Source: Helopsaltes ochotensis
Lineage: Eukaryota > Chordata > Aves > Passeriformes > Locustellidae
NCBI GenBank assembly: GCA_013400155.1
Contig: VXBM01000276.1
Coordinates: forward strand, 799,484 to 863,483
Direction of reading: 5' to 3'
DNA length: 64,000 bases
The translations under genes and the position numbers were made by a program. How positions within the stretch are numbered: the first letter of the stretch is position 1; each line of letters begins with the position of its first letter. Positions 13,301 through 28,300 of this stretch are shown here, in pieces. Under the pieces are notes generated by a model. The model saw only the letters and a program-made list of their open reading frames with translations, ran no database searches and was not told the DNA's origin.

Positions 13301-16300
13301 AATGTTTGCTCAGCTACCCAAAGCTCCATAAATATTTAGGGAGGTCTTTAGGGTTTACTGGTCATGTGCAATAGGTGGAGAAATCTAATAGTCTGGATTA
13401 AATCATGGTGGTGGTTGGTTGAAGGTGTAATTCGATGATCTTGGAATCTCTGAATTTCACCTCATGATTCTGCGGAGCAACAGCCATGAGGGAACTTGAC
13501 ACTCTAAAATGAGCTTAGGTATCTTACTTAAATATTACATTTAGAAATTAATGTGGGAGTGGATTAATTTTAAAAAGCATCAATCTAAAATATTTAAATT
13601 CAAAATAAATTATGAAAAAGGGTCTCTCTCCTACTGCTTGGAACACTCTTCCTTTCCTTCCAGCCAAAGTTTTTCCTGTATCTCATCACTGGTTAGGCGT
13701 TAAGGCCTCTTTATTGCCTCTGAAGACAAAAAGTCAACCATCAGAAGTCAACCATTGAGGCCTGGGAGGCTCAGTTCAAACTTCTGTTTTCCTTGGAGAA
13801 GGGAGAGCAGCTGCCCTCCGAGAAATGTTGCTGTCAGCTGCGGGCCACATGACCCGTGGAGAAAGAACGAGCTGCACAAGTTATTGATTTATTATTTGGC
13901 AGAACGCCATCGAATGCAACTCACATTTGGGGGAAGGGGACGATGCTTAGAGCACATAAATTATAGCACTAATAAAAATCAGGATGCCGAGAGCTGTTTA
14001 AATGGTATCTGCATGTTAGGAAGATTTCAAAGCACATTAGGGAAATGAAGGACAGCTCTGAGCAGAGCTGTGCCAGGGAGGGCTCCGGTTGGACATCAGG
14101 AGGAATTCCTTCATGGAAAGGGTGGTCAGCAACGGAACTGCCCAGGAGGCGGTGGAAGCCTCATCCGTGGAGATGTCCAAGGACATCTGGACATGGCACT
14201 CAGTGCTCTGGGCTGCTGACGAGGTGGGGATCAGGCGCAAGTTGGACTCGATGCTCTGTGAGGTCTTTTCCAAGCTCAGTGATTCTGGGATCCATTGCCA
14301 CTCCCCCAGAGCTTCATCTTGTGTCCTTCCAGCATCCTGGAGTCCATGGATGTTGCATGGCTGGGACTGGGGCTGGGGGACTTCATTTGCCACCCACTTG
14401 TTTCTGGGTTTCTCCAGATGTTGAGCAGTAAATATATAAATGTATAATGTAAAACATGTAATAGGATATATCCTAATCTGCTATATTATTTATATATCCT
14501 CTGATATCATAGAGTAGATTGAGTTGGAAGGGACCTGAAAGATCATCCAGTTCCAGCTCTCCTCATATGTCATTTCCTAACCTTTAATTTAATCCCGGTG
14601 CGGAGAAGTGCTGCATCTGGCAAGCCCCTCCCTCATCCCGTGCTCCTTGCTGTAACTCTCCAAGTCACAGCTGCTTGCTCCCAGTGCCTTTATCCCTCTC
14701 CCAAGTCAGCATGATCCCTTGAGCTTTTCTCCTCTCTGAGCTAGTTCCTTCCTTTTTCCTGGTAAATTGTGTTTTCTGCTGATTGTGGTTCCTACTCAGA
14801 TGTATTGGCTAAATAAATGCACAGACTGTGCCAGGGATAAAAAAAAATTATTTATTAGTGGTACAAAAAGGGTTTGGAATGCCAGGACAAAGGGGAATGT
14901 TTTCCCTCTGCCAGAGGGCAGGGTCAGATGAGATATTGGGAAGAAACTCTTCCCTGTGACGGTGGTGAGGCCCTGGCAGATGTTGCTCGGAGCAGCTGTG
15001 GCTGCCCCATCCCTGGAAGTGTTCAAGGCCAGGTCAGACAGGGCTTGGAGCATCCTGGGCTAGTGGAAGGTGTCCACAAGATCTTGGAATCAGAAGGTCT
15101 TTAAAGTCTCTTCCAACCCAACCATTCTGTGTTTCTGTTGGTGGCTTTTCATAGGACAGAGTTGTGCAATGTGACCTCTCCTCTTAAGCAAGATGATGAG
15201 CAAGAAATCTTTAAAACACTCAGATACTTCAGCCGACCTAAAAATTGTCTCACAGTGGCAGGACTGGAATTGGGAGTGTGTTAATTGACACAAGGGTGAA
15301 GCGGGACTTGAAGGGGGAGAGGTTCAGCCTCAAAGACCAGTCTGGTGCTCACCATGACCACTGTGTAGGTTCCTTCACTTCTCCTAACTCTCATCCATCT
15401 TTCAAGGTGCAGACAGATGCAGATATTACTTATACAGATATTTCTTTTCCTTTTTAATTTTGATCACGAGAAATTAAAGGGATTGATCCACCAGCAGATC
15501 ACACAGCAGCGTTAAGCTCATGCTTCTCCTGGCTGTGTAAGGGCAGCTTGGGAAGAAGATGCTTCTGCAGAGGGAGCCCATGGGATCGTGGCAATGTGTG
15601 TGCTGCCAGCTGAACCTTGAAAACCCAATTCTGCCCATTTTGAGAGCAAAATATAATTTATGATTGAAACCCTGTTGCCACTGAAGTTCAGGGAGCTGAT
15701 TTGAGCTCAGAGGTGGATGATGTGGAGCTGGCATATGATTTTTCTGGGCTGAACCTGCTGGTTTAAAACACTTTCATAATGGAGAGTCCAAATTCCAATA
15801 AATTTAAATCTGCCTACGTACAGTAGGGGGGATGTTATCAGTGAGTCATCAGCCTCAGAATAAAGCCAAATTCACATAGCATTTGCTAAGGAGCTGCTGA
15901 AATAATCACCTGAAGGGAGACAATCTCAAGGAGGACCTTGGCTTCAAGGGAAGGCTCATCAGCTCCCCTGCACTGCCTCATGTTATCATGGACAGAGGGG
16001 GCCTTAAAAGCCTGTTTATAGATCATGTATTCATAGAGAATGTGGTTAAATATTTACATTTGTCGTGTCTGGGAGCATGTGGTTAAAAAATATATGTGTT
16101 ACATATTTATACTTATGTCTGTGTCTATAAATTCCTTTTCTACTGAAATTGAGAACAAACATAAAAATCCTCATTCCTAAACGAAACCATCAGCTTCAGC
16201 ATCTTTTCCTGGAGGGATGTTGGGAACTTGAGGCATCCACCCCGTCTGCAGTAGAGAGTGAGACCAGACATTGGTCTCACTCATTTAGGAACTTTCCACA

Positions 16301-19300
16301 TCCCATGGGTTTATGATATCAAACTCATTTTAATGATCCATTTATGCCAGGATGATCCTGCTGGGGCTGGCTCACAGTGCCCATTTGCTGAACAAGCAAT
16401 TAATCCTCCATGGAATGGGTTCATGCCTGGATGGATGAATCCTTAGGGGAGAGATTCTCCCATTCCTTGTTGCCATTTCTACTCATGGACAAATTTTCCC
16501 AAGCTCCCCAGGATGGATTTTAGGATGTAAATGTGTCCATACGTAGCCAGAAAACAGCTTTTTTGAGATTTAGCTCCTTTAACTCTTCATAAAACAACAA
16601 CCCCTTTTAACATAGCATACAAAAGTAATTGGGGATTGTTTTAAACTGAGGAGTTCAGCTAGGAATAGTGAGAGATGTGGAAGGGGGGTTGATTCCTAGC
16701 TTCTCACTTTGCAAAGATGCCTGAAGCTGAAGCAGATGGTGTTCAAGGCAAGAAGAGAGGAATTTCACACCCTTCTGTTTAGTCGGGAATTTTTATGCCA
16801 AATATATACATTTAGACATCCAAAAGTAGCTGCCTGTTGATCGTGTGGCTCTGGATTACTCGAGCTTTTATGACAGGAGCGCGCTGGGAAATGTTCCCAC
16901 GTGGAGTTACGCTGGGAAAAGGGATTTTTCAGTTGATTTCTCACTTTAATCTGGAAATTTTCGTTGCGTAAACAAGGTTTTCCTATGCCCCAGTAGGGAA
17001 AGGCTGGAGTAGATAAAACTCCTGGATCTGGTCTAGCTCTACCTGGGAGGAGGCGAATGAGTTGGTGGAGGTTTCTGCTGCTCTTGGGGTTTGTGAATCT
17101 TATTTTGGGGGCTGTTTCTCAATTCTCACTGTGACTAATGGCAATATCCCTGTGGGATAAGACATCTGCCTTCAGGGTGCTGAAACACTGAGGGATTTTC
17201 AGCATTTTTGGCTTGTAGAATGTGTGGATGGGTGCCCAAAACCCTCCAGATCTCTTTAAATCATGGGAAAATTGGTATCTTTGATGTCCCATGATAGGGC
17301 AACAAATTTCACATATCATGGTAAACCCTTTATCTTTAGGTAGGACTTTTCTCCACCTTTTGATTTGAATTTCCTAAACCCTGTGTTTTTAGACAGATGG
17401 GCAATTTATCGTGGTTTTTATTTTGTGTTTTTATCACGTCTCCTGTTTCATTTAATCTCTGCATTTCCTCTTCTCTGAAGTTTTTCAAGCCCCTGGTCTC
17501 TCCCTCCCCACCTCTGAATTTTACCATGTGATTTTGGGGAGCAGCAGCACCCAGGGACCATGATACTCCAAAGAGAGTTTAGCTATCCTATTTAGATATC
17601 ATATTTATCACAAATATCACATCTAGATAAATGTGAGTTTAAAAATCATGTTTAACTTTTTCTCCCCTAATTGTGCTTTTTAGCATTTGGGTTTATTTGC
17701 TGATGACTGTGGCTGGATACAGAATAATTGATGATCCTATGTGGAGGTGTAAAGACATTTTCCAGCATCTCCAAGATTTTGTTGGGCTTGTGGGTGTTTT
17801 CTCCCACTCAGGATAAAGAAATCTTTAACTCCACCCTGGATTAGAGTGTTTTGGTTTGGTTTAGCACTGAAATAAAGTCCTTATAACAGAAATGGTCCAC
17901 CACTCCTGTAGAGATAACAGGACTTGGTTCTCAGCAACTCCAACTATAAAATTACAGGATATTTCTGTTCCTAGCAGGAGGGTTTCCATCAGGCCTTGCA
18001 GCCCGGTTGGGAAGGTTTTCCTGATGCTCAGCATGTGTGTTTTAATTTTAAATTCATTATTCTGTGCCATGGGCAGCATTTGTGCTCTGGGTCAGTGTGG
18101 GCAGGCAGAGTTTCTCTTTTACAGAGCTTTAACAGCTCCCCCTTTCCTAGAGTTCCAGTAATTTTCCTACTAAAAATGTTGAAACTTCTGCCCCATTCTA
18201 TTTGGTACCCCAAATTTTACATACTGCTTTGCCTGAGCTAACACTGTGAGCGTAAAGATTTACTTGCATATTCCATGTGCATTTCCAAGTCTGCATCCCC
18301 ATTTTCCATCTTTTTTTAATATATTTGAGCATCATAAACTGTGTTTTATTCAGATCCCTTCAGTGACCCCACACTGACATACTGCCAGTGTCTCTCTCCA
18401 TGCTTAGGGCAGCAAAGCTGTTTCTGAATTCCCACTTGGGAAGCGGGAATCTCCTCATGGAGTCCACACAGGTCACCTGGAGAACAATCTGTAGCATCTC
18501 ACCCAATAATTAAATGAAAATATGGAGCTGCTGGACTTTAAAAAAAACCCCGATGTCTTTTTTCAGTTCTTTGCTCCATTTCTGTTGCCAAGTCTGGGAG
18601 CTCAGTGCTCTTCTCTCCAGTGAACTTGCATCACTTCACTTTCCAGCAGACCAGGTTTCAGGTATCCAGGGATGGGAGGAGTAAATCCTCACGTTTTTAC
18701 TGCAAGTAATGATGCCAAAACTGGGGCTCTGTAGACTTCACTGCACTAGAAACTTTTGCAGATGGTGGTAATGTCAACAATTTGGTTCTTAATGTAAAGA
18801 TGATCTTCCATGAACAGGACATTTGAATGTGCCCCTAACCATAACTTAGTTCTAAATCAAGGTATAAATTTAAGCTGATTCTTAATCAACCTCTGGCTTA
18901 TTTTGTTTGAATGGACTTGAAAGTGTTTCGTGTTGTTTTTGTCTTGTTAAATGAAAACCTCATGGTTTTTGAATGGAATTCCCTAATATTCCTGTGCTCC
19001 AGGACCCTGCGTCCATCAAAAGATGGCAGAGGCTTTGTTGTCATACTCAGAGATGAAGGAATATTTTCAGGTAGCTTTTAAGGATATCTGCTGAATTCTA
19101 CAGGGAGATGGTCATTAGAAGATGAATATAGGAGTGATGTTGAATATTAACAACTGCAATTTAATTAAGTTCAATAAACAGCAGCGATTTTATCCTATAG
19201 CTTCTCTCTTTCTGTGGACAATCTGCAGGGTGTTCTGCAGACCAGCAAATGCCCCAGAAATTACATCAGCCCATCCCAAAGCCATAGTTGTATCTTTTGA

Positions 19301-22300
19301 GCTGAGATCCTGAAGGCAACTAAATGAAGAACTGGAAAAACGCTAGGAAAAAAGGAATGAGGGGAATTTATTTCCATTTAAGCTTTGGAGCAGTTGTTCT
19401 GGAATAGTTCCTGCTGTCTGTCTTGAAATGAGAGCAAAATCTCTGAGTTACTGTGAAAAAGGTTGTTTGTTGAGGACTTGAATCCCTTCTTCTCATTGGG
19501 CTGGATTGTGTTGAGGATGGAAGGGAGGGAAGCACCCCAGAGCCTGGGAGTGAGTGTTTCTGATACCCAACCCAGAGAAAAAAAAGGAGCAGAAGAAGGA
19601 GAATTAGCCAAAATCCTGCAGCTGAAGGGTACGAGGCCAGGAAGGACCTGATGACTGACCATCAGGTCTGTGGAACAGCCAAAAATGAGTCCAGAGAAGT
19701 AGAGACCTTGAACTCCGATCTTTTTTGATCATTTACTAAACTATTTTAAAAAACTCCATATCTGGCCTTGCTGATCAGTGCTTTTGCACTGATCTCAGCA
19801 GCAGTATAACTTTTTTTGTGAGGCCAGAGGAGTTCCACAGCACATTTGCTGTGCAGCTGCTGAATGTCCCATGTGGAATTATGTGCATCTAGAGGCCTTC
19901 TGGAGCAGAGCGATGGTTTCTCCGCTTAGATGTGCGGCGACATAAAACCCTACATGATTTATGGGGTTGGGGGGGGCAAAAAATGTAAAGCTCCCCCAAC
20001 AAGTACTTCAACAAAGAGTCGTGATAATAAATAAATAAGTCTGACCCGCCTGTCACCACTGAAATAATGCTGCTCTTGGCTCATCACACCAAGGTTTTAT
20101 TGCTCTCTGCACGCTCCTGACCGGTCTTGAGCTGGCAAAGCTGGGCCTAATGGACCCTGCACTCCATTAAGGGCTGTTGGAAGCGGGCAGTTGATGGATG
20201 GTGCTGGCTCCCAGTGACTCTCTGGGAAATCCCTCAGGAGCAGCTCATGCCTGCTCCAAAATACACAGCCTGCAGTTGCTGGATAGAAGCTTTTTCCTGG
20301 CTAGCCCTGAAAATGCCACAAGTTTTAATCAAATCTGTGATTTTTGATTGCCTATAGTTCAGCAGGGACTTGAGAATGTTGTTGTGAGGTTCTCCTGTGT
20401 GTCCTGGTTGCTTGCCAAGAACTGAAGGTAAAAGATTAAAAAAATAAAAGGAGAAAACAAAATTCATAATGCAGAGCCATTCCTTATTTTCAGGATTTTT
20501 TCCCCAATGGGATGTTGTATATTTTGAATCCCCAAGGCCTTAGGGATGTTAAAAACTCCTTCTAAGGCAGCACATGTCTGTATTTGTCTGTATTGTTGTT
20601 GTAAGATTATACACTGTCTCCAGTACTGAATTCAAGTCCTTCTAGGGGTTGTTTTAGCAAAAATTTCCTTGTGAAATGTCTCAAAGTTCTTCAGGCTCTT
20701 TATTTCTAAGAATATCTGAGGAGTTCGTGTTAATTTTGGATAAGGATGGACATACTTTTTTTAAAGTTGGTTGCTCATATTAAAAATAAAGGCAGAGACA
20801 GCAATAATAATGAATCTGATTATTATTACAAAGATACATCCTGTTAGGATTTTGAAACCTGTTTTCTTTTTATCTTCAATTCTGCCATCAAAATGTCCTG
20901 TGATAGAGAGGTAAAAAGGCAGCTGGATCAGTGGGACTTTGTCCAACACATAGAGTGAGGTGCATGGTCCAAAATCTCTGTTTAGACAGTGAGTCACAGG
21001 TCCTCAAACATATGATAAAAATTACGATTTTTAAACTCTGCTTTCATTTTTTAGATGCCCTAAAATAATTTCTGCATAAGACTCCTTGAAGTAATCCAGT
21101 TGCAAGTATGTCTCAGAGGAGATAACCTTTATAGGAGAGCAAGGGTTAGAACTATTTTGGTGGAAAATGAAGAGCATTTTTTGCCTCAGCTTAAATCTGG
21201 GGGCAGATCCTCACTTTTACTGTAGAGGGTGATAGTTCTGCTGGTCCTGGAGCAGTGGCTTTGTGTAGCTGGAGGTCCCTTTTTTAGCCCATACAGCACT
21301 GGACATTAATAGTGGGAGATCCGGAAGCAGGAAAGGGAGGTTTACTGCTTTTTCGGTGTAATTAATATGTTGTACCACAACTTCCTTCCAGCAACTGAAT
21401 ACTAAATATTAATTGATGCAAATTGTGTGACACTTTGATGGGTGGGAAGTTCCACACGTCCCAGCCACATGCACTGGGAACCCCAAAACCCCCCAAAGCG
21501 TGGGAAGCAGGAGAATCTGCCCTTCTGCCCCACTCAGGTGAGACCTCACCTGCAGAGCTGCCTCCAGCCATGGAATCCAACATCAGAAGGGTGTGGAGCA
21601 CCTGGAAAAAATCCAGAGGAGGCCACAGAGATGCTCTGAGGGTTGGAGCCCCTCTGCTCTGGAGCCAGGCTGGGAGAGCTGGGGGTGCTCACCTGGAGAG
21701 GAGAAGGCTCCAGGGAGAGCTCAGAGCCCCTGGCAGGGCCTGAAGGGGCCCCAGGAGAGCTGGAGAGGGACTGGGGACAAGAGATGGAGGGACAGGACAA
21801 GGGGGAGTTGCTTCCCACTGCCAGGAGCAGGGTTAGATGGGGTATTGGGAAGGAATTGTTCCCTGTGCGGGTGGGCAGGCCCTGGCACAGGTGCCCCCAG
21901 CAGCTGTGGCTGCCCCTGCATCCCTGGAGGTGTTCCAGGCCAGGTTGAATGGGACTTGGAGCAACCTGGGACAGTGAAAGTTGTTGCTGCCCATGGCAAG
22001 GGGTGGAACAAGAAGAGCTTTAAGGTCTCTTCCAGGCCAAACTGAGCTGTGATTTAGAAGCAAACCAGGAACAGGAAAGGGAGAGTCCACACGTGCTGGA
22101 TGTCCTTGGCAGGCATGGACTCCTCTACAGCCACCCCGTGTCCAAACAAACATCTGGTGCACCTGAAGTCGGGAAATGCTCTGTGGTTCACTTTGTTTCA
22201 GGGTGTTCCAGAGGTTCTTTATCCTTTTCATTGGAATCACAGAAAGCATTGATGGAATATTTACAGGAGAGATGTCAGTTTTGTTAAATAGTGTATCAGT

Positions 22301-25300
22301 TTCCATAAAACCCTTCGGATTTTGTCTTTTATTTTTGCTTGCACCAAATCATCATTATGTCATCTGTGTTGGTTTTTTTTTAGGAGGAATATAGAGCAGA
22401 AGGAATTAGCTGGCACAACATCGACTACATAGACAACTCCAGCTGCATCAACCTGATCAGCAAGAAGCCAACGGGGCTGCTCCATCTGCTGGATGAGGAA
22501 AGCAAGTGAGTAGGAAAATGCTGGCTTTGGAAATGAGATTTGTTTTTTCAGTTAAAATGTGTTTATCCTTCAGTTTTCTGAAAAAAGACAACTTTCCAGA
22601 AAGGTGCTAATTGCTCACTGGGTTAATTGGTGTTTCTAGTGTTGTTTTTGAGATGGCAACACACAGAGTGGAGAAAAAGCCAGCTGAGCAAAAAGCCTTA
22701 AAAAATAATAATTTAAATTCCTTTCCAGAATTTCTTGCATTAAAGGGAAGGGAAAATGTTTCCTTTGCTTCTCTCTTCAGTTCTTTCCCCGTCTCTTGGG
22801 TGTGAAGGTGCTGAACCCAAGTGCATGAGTTAAAGCAGGTTGTGTAGGTGCTGTTATTGAGATATAAGGTGGATTTATCAATTTACTGGTAAAAATTGTA
22901 CCAGAGTAAAGTGAGGGTACTCGTCCATAGGGGCTGCATTTCCACAGGGTTTCATGGGCATCAGGGACCTAGCTCAGATTTGCATCCTTGGTTGCATCTG
23001 TCTGTCTCAGGAGAAGTTCTTGGGTGAACGTGGAGCTGCCTTGGTGTGGAAACTTTGGAGAACAATTCTCCCATCAGATGTTCCTGCTGGTTTCCTCCAT
23101 GTGAAAGGCAGGGAAAGGCCAGATGGTTTTGCTGAGGTCACCTCAGATCCACGTGGCCAGGGGCACGAGGTCTTCTCCCACCATTTGCCTTGCAGGTTTC
23201 TCCCCCACTTCTTGTCTCATTGAGAAAAGATCAGCAGTGATGCTCTCCCAGTGATATACTGGGATAAAACAACTTAAATTGGATAAAGTTGTGAAATACA
23301 TCCCCATGTTGCAGATTTCCATGAAGTTTGAAGATTGAGGGGTGGCTTTCTCTTTCCAAGAGGTTCTGCTGAAGCAGACACAGAAGTGGAAGCTCAGAAT
23401 GTCTCTGTTTTCCCTTTTGTGGCCAAGAAAGAAATGGAAAAGTTTTCCCGTTGAGTTTACTGCTTCTTCCTTTCAATTCTCTCCACTCAGTTTTCCTCAA
23501 GCCACAAACCAGACACTGCTGGACAAATTCAAGCGTCAACACGAGGGGAGCTCCTACATTGAATTCCCAGCAGTGATGGAGCCAGCTTTCATCATCAAAC
23601 ACTACGCGGGCAAAGTGAAGTACGGAGTCAAGGTCTGTCACCCAGCTGTTCCCCAGCTTTCATCTAAATCTGGGACTGGGGAGGAAAGCCCCAGAGGCTC
23701 CACAGAGATGTTTTGGAGAGGGCTTGGCCAGGAAGATGGGAGGGCCAGGAGAGAAGTGTTTGGGGAAATGAAAAGGTGGTAGGGACAGGGTCTTCCTGTT
23801 CTCCACATGGCCATTTCGGGAAGAATTTTGGTGAGTTCAGTGCTACACCCCAACGACAAGTTGAAATTGTGTGTCTGGTGGCCTTTCTGGGCTTGGTTTG
23901 TGTAGAAAATCTAGTGTTTTCCTCATCATTAGCCACTTTTAGTACAGGTTGTGTATTAAAAGTGGGATGCTTATGTCTCAGCATCCCACTGCCACAGGTA
24001 CTTCCTGGAATCCCATACAAATGATTCCAAAGTTGACCCTATTTCTATTCTTGCCGGTTATTAGCAGAAGGAATTCCGGTGGCCAGATGAGCCTGCATGA
24101 GAAACGGCCTCAGGATTTGCAGCTGCAAATCTCTCACCGTGTTTCTGATGCAAGAAGTGCATGTGATAAGCATCAGAGATGGCAGTCACGAAGATGTATC
24201 TGATATGGGAGCGGGAGAGAAAAAAGAAACAGGATTCAATAGTTGTGCTGGCCCAGAGGTAGCCTGGAAAATCCTACCTGGAGTATCGTGTAGATATTGT
24301 TTATTTTCCTCTTTTCTCCTCCTCCTTCCCTAGGATTTCCGAGAGAAGAACACGGATCACATGCGCCCGGACATCGTCGCTCTCCTGCGGAGCAGCAAGA
24401 ACGCCTTTATCTGTGGCATGATCGGGATTGATCCCGTGGCTGTGTTCCGCTGGGCTGTCCTGAGGGCCTTTTTCAGGGCCATGGTTGCGTTTAGGGAGGC
24501 TGGAAAACGATATGTGGAGAAGAAAACGGGTACGTGTGCCCATCGCCTGGTCTGGAGCCTGTTTTCCAGTAACACTTTGGGTCTAATGTTTTATTACCCT
24601 GTTTTAAGTAGCCTGACTTATTAGGAGTTTTGAATCTATTAGAAAACTCATCGAAATAACAGGTAGATTTTTTTTGTGGAAGTCACATTTAAAGGTACAT
24701 TTGGATTTTAACATATCCAGGAAATATTTTCATTTTACTGCTGCTTTAATTTTTCCTTTTTGTAGGATGCATGGATAGAAAAACCCAAGTCATTCAAACA
24801 GAGACATACAAATTATCCACCAAAAAAGGCAGATTATTTTTGTAATAATTCTTGAACTGTTAGTTGCACCTAGAAACAAAAAAAGGCAATAAATCTTCCT
24901 ATCATTTTACAAGCTGTTCACCCTTTCAGCTGCAGGAGAGCATGTCTCTTGTCTTGCAAAATTCATGGCTTTGCAATCATCCAGAACCACGGATCACAGG
25001 GGCATTAAATTAAAGGAAAGTGATGGTGCATCATCATGCTGTGGCAGGCAAGACCTGGCTGTGCTTTTAGACCATTTCTCTGCATAAAGCAATTTCGGAA
25101 GGACGGGTACAAGCTATTACTATTCATTTCTGGGCACAAGAGGGCTTGAAATCCATGATGGAATTAGAGCCTCAGCAGGGAAAATGTCAGCTGGGTTAAA
25201 ATTAAACGCAGAGCCTCATCATGAATTACTTTGTAATCAGTGAGGTTTGCATCCCAGAGAGTGAGGGAGCCTGGGACAAGGAGCATAGAGATGCAAACTC

Positions 25301-28300
25301 TTCAAGCAGAAAGAATCATTTTCTTGGGAACAAATCCCAAGAAGAGCAGGAGGCAAAAAAATCAACTTTCAGCTCTTGAGGTTCTTCCTCTGACACCTCT
25401 CAGAAGCAGCATAAGAGAAGAGCTGATTCTCATGGGCCTGGATCTGTCCAGCACATCAAGACAGCATTTTTGGACAGAGTAACCCAAGAGAGAGATGGCA
25501 AAGACATTTGGCATTGGGAGAAAGACCACTCCAAAGAGGTGGCTTCCAAAATCCATCTTTGCATTTTCATCTTGCATAAAGCCCAGGCTGAACTCAAATG
25601 AGGTAATCCAGAAGATAAGAAAAAATCATTCGATCTGGGGAAGTAAGAGCTGATTTCAAGCCCTGCTTCGCTTTCTGTGTCTCTGGCAAGTGGTCCTGTG
25701 CACTGCCGTGCTCGTCTCCTCCCTCCTGCTTTTCAGTTCAGAGTTTGTAGTAGTAACTTGCTTATATCTCTCTTTCTATATATATATATCAATATACAGA
25801 TATGATTTTATATATATATATATATACATATATATGTAACTGGATGAGTCCAGGAGGTCTTGAGACAATTCTGAGACTCAATTCTTGCATCACTTTCTCT
25901 TTCCATACCAAAATTAAGTAATACATGGTGATGGCTGAATTCCTAAATCTTTCCAGGGTGCTGCTCCATTATCTGTCCATGTCCTTTAGCCTGTATTCAA
26001 ATGGCTCTGTGCTTTTTACCCTTTGGGGTTTAAGTTGAAATAAAAACAAACCCCTCAGAAAGCCAGATAAGGTTTGTCTTGAACTTACCAACAATCCTCA
26101 GATCATTGATACCCTGAACTTTTATGTGCATCAAATTGGGAAAAAGTCATGAGAAAGTCTCCATTGTACAGGCAAGACTACTGGGAGGTGATTACCTAAA
26201 TCTAAATTCCATACTGAGGTACACCTTATCTGTGGGAAAAACAGCCTACAAGCAGTGGCAGAGCTGGGATCACTGTCCTTGCCCTCTTTGGAGAGCCACC
26301 CACCATGCCCAAGCGTGACCATCCAGGTTGGACAGGCCTTGGAGCCACCTGTAGTGGAAGGTGTCCCTGCCCGTCGGCAGGGAGTGGGACTGGATGATTT
26401 TTAAGGTCCCTTCCAACTCAAAGCCATTCTGGGATTCTGACTTTGCCTAGGTCACACTTAGCAAGGTGAGATCACCCGCAGTTTGCTGATGTGACCTTAC
26501 AACCCATCCCCCGTTCCGTTGTCATCCTCCAAAGTCCTGTCACCAGAGCAGGTGGCTGTGGAAGAGGTAGACACGGGCGGAAGGCTCAGCCAGTGTCAGG
26601 GCAGTGGGACGGGCTGGTGTAGCATGATGGATTCACTGCCAGATGCTGCAATTCCCTTCTCTCCAAAATAACGCAGAAAAACCCCAAACTGATGCTTTGC
26701 CTCTATGGCAGAAAATATTTGTGAGTTATCAGAGTATCACTAAAATTCTCCCATCTTGATAGATAAAAGCACAGAACCAAAGGCAGCACATATTTGAGGT
26801 TTGTTTCATTTTTTGTCAAACTTTGATGGCTTTAATTAGCCTGATTTGCGCATCTACCTGCCCACAGGTGTGGAGCTTCTGACAAAATGATGGTAGAATA
26901 AGAAAAGCCTCTCTCACACAGTCATTCACATGCACACATTTAGTATTTGTAGAGATACTTTTTCAAGACATGCTGCCTGTTCTTGGTTTCTGAGGTCCTT
27001 TCCCCATCCATCAGGCAGGTGAAGGGAGGGAGCAGGGAAATATCCAAACCGGCCTTCTTTTAATTAAAAGCTCTTTGCACTCTTTGTCTGAACACCAGCT
27101 GGATCTCTCGTGCTTTTATGCTTGCAATACCCAACAGGGATTTTCTGGAAAAATCCCTTGCTTATGTCTGAGCAGCTCTGCAAAATTTTGCTCCGCTTCC
27201 TTTCCACGTCATCCTTTTCATTGTCTCCTCCATGCCAAGCAGATGCTTCTGGAAGGATAATCAGCATTTTTTCTTGCTGGCTTGGGGGGCTCTTCTTTTT
27301 TTGTGCACCTGATACCCTCCTAGTGCAGCTTTTGGTGATTGTGTGATTGTCCTCATTAACTTGAAGGTGAAGAGCAGCAAAGTGGTGTCACTGTGAATTT
27401 TCTTTCGTACCTTTGTGTTCTGCCCGAGTGATGCTTCTTACTGCCAACACTCCTCAAATGAAGGATACCAGGATTGGACAAGCTGTACTTAGCTGAAGGG
27501 TGGAACTCTTCAATAATTTGATTTTTAATTCTTTTTATTGCTAAGTTTATCAATGAGGATTGAAATGGTCCAATAGAACTGCGTGTTAGAACTGGATGTG
27601 TTTGTGAACTTGGATTAAAGGAACACTGTCAAGTTTTTTAGGAAAGAAAATTGGCCGATTGACTTTTTTTGCTGTTATCAATACACGTTTATTATGCAAA
27701 ACCCTCTAATTCGTGGCAAAAACGTAATGGAAAAAATGGTGCTGTTCGTACAAACTAGGCTGTGGAGACTTGGTTTTGCTGGACCTAAATCCTTTCTCTG
27801 ATGAAGGTTTTGTGGTCTTGAGGCTATGCCTGTCCTCGATGGGCTCTGCAGTTTGATTTGGCCAACAAGGGTTGCTCCTTGGGTAATTCCTGCTTAAAAA
27901 TAATCCCACTGATTTATTCCTAAAGCTGATCACCAAAAAAAAACCACTGGCCTCAAAATAATCAATAAAAAAGGCTGCATTTGCCAAATAAAGTTGACAG
28001 CAGCCAGAAGCTTGGTGTTTGAGGTCTCACTGGTGTTAAGGTGAGGAAGACACCCCTTGACAATGTTCCTGTGGAAAATTCAGATCAGTCCTTTCTGATG
28101 GTTTGATGTGTTGATATGAAATGCTCCCATAGATGCCGGCACAAAGTGACTCCACGGTGACCTCCCCACGCCTCGCTGGGAGCGTGGCGCATCCTGGACT
28201 TGGCCAGCAATGACAGAGAGGCACAGTGTGTTGGCACAGTGTCACTGGTGTCGCCTCTCCTCCGCCCTGGGCCATCAGAAGTCCTCTTGGCCACACATTG

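Larger units (their letters stand above)
9621..22383 (+). other. MYO9A intron, 12.8 kb (largest in window)
   Basis: Noncoding. It holds three truncated CR1 copies around 14058-15135, a longer CR1 at 21475-22050, two short perfect hairpins (16256-16282 and 19773-19794) and AT-rich stretches. CpG-containing unique blocks, for example 16855-16990, have no recognised function. I see no exon-like open frame with splice sites. Confidence 0.7.

Noticed and set aside
21593..22045. 150-aa and overlapping open frames on both strands
   Set aside because: They lie in a truncated CR1 LINE, not in a host gene.
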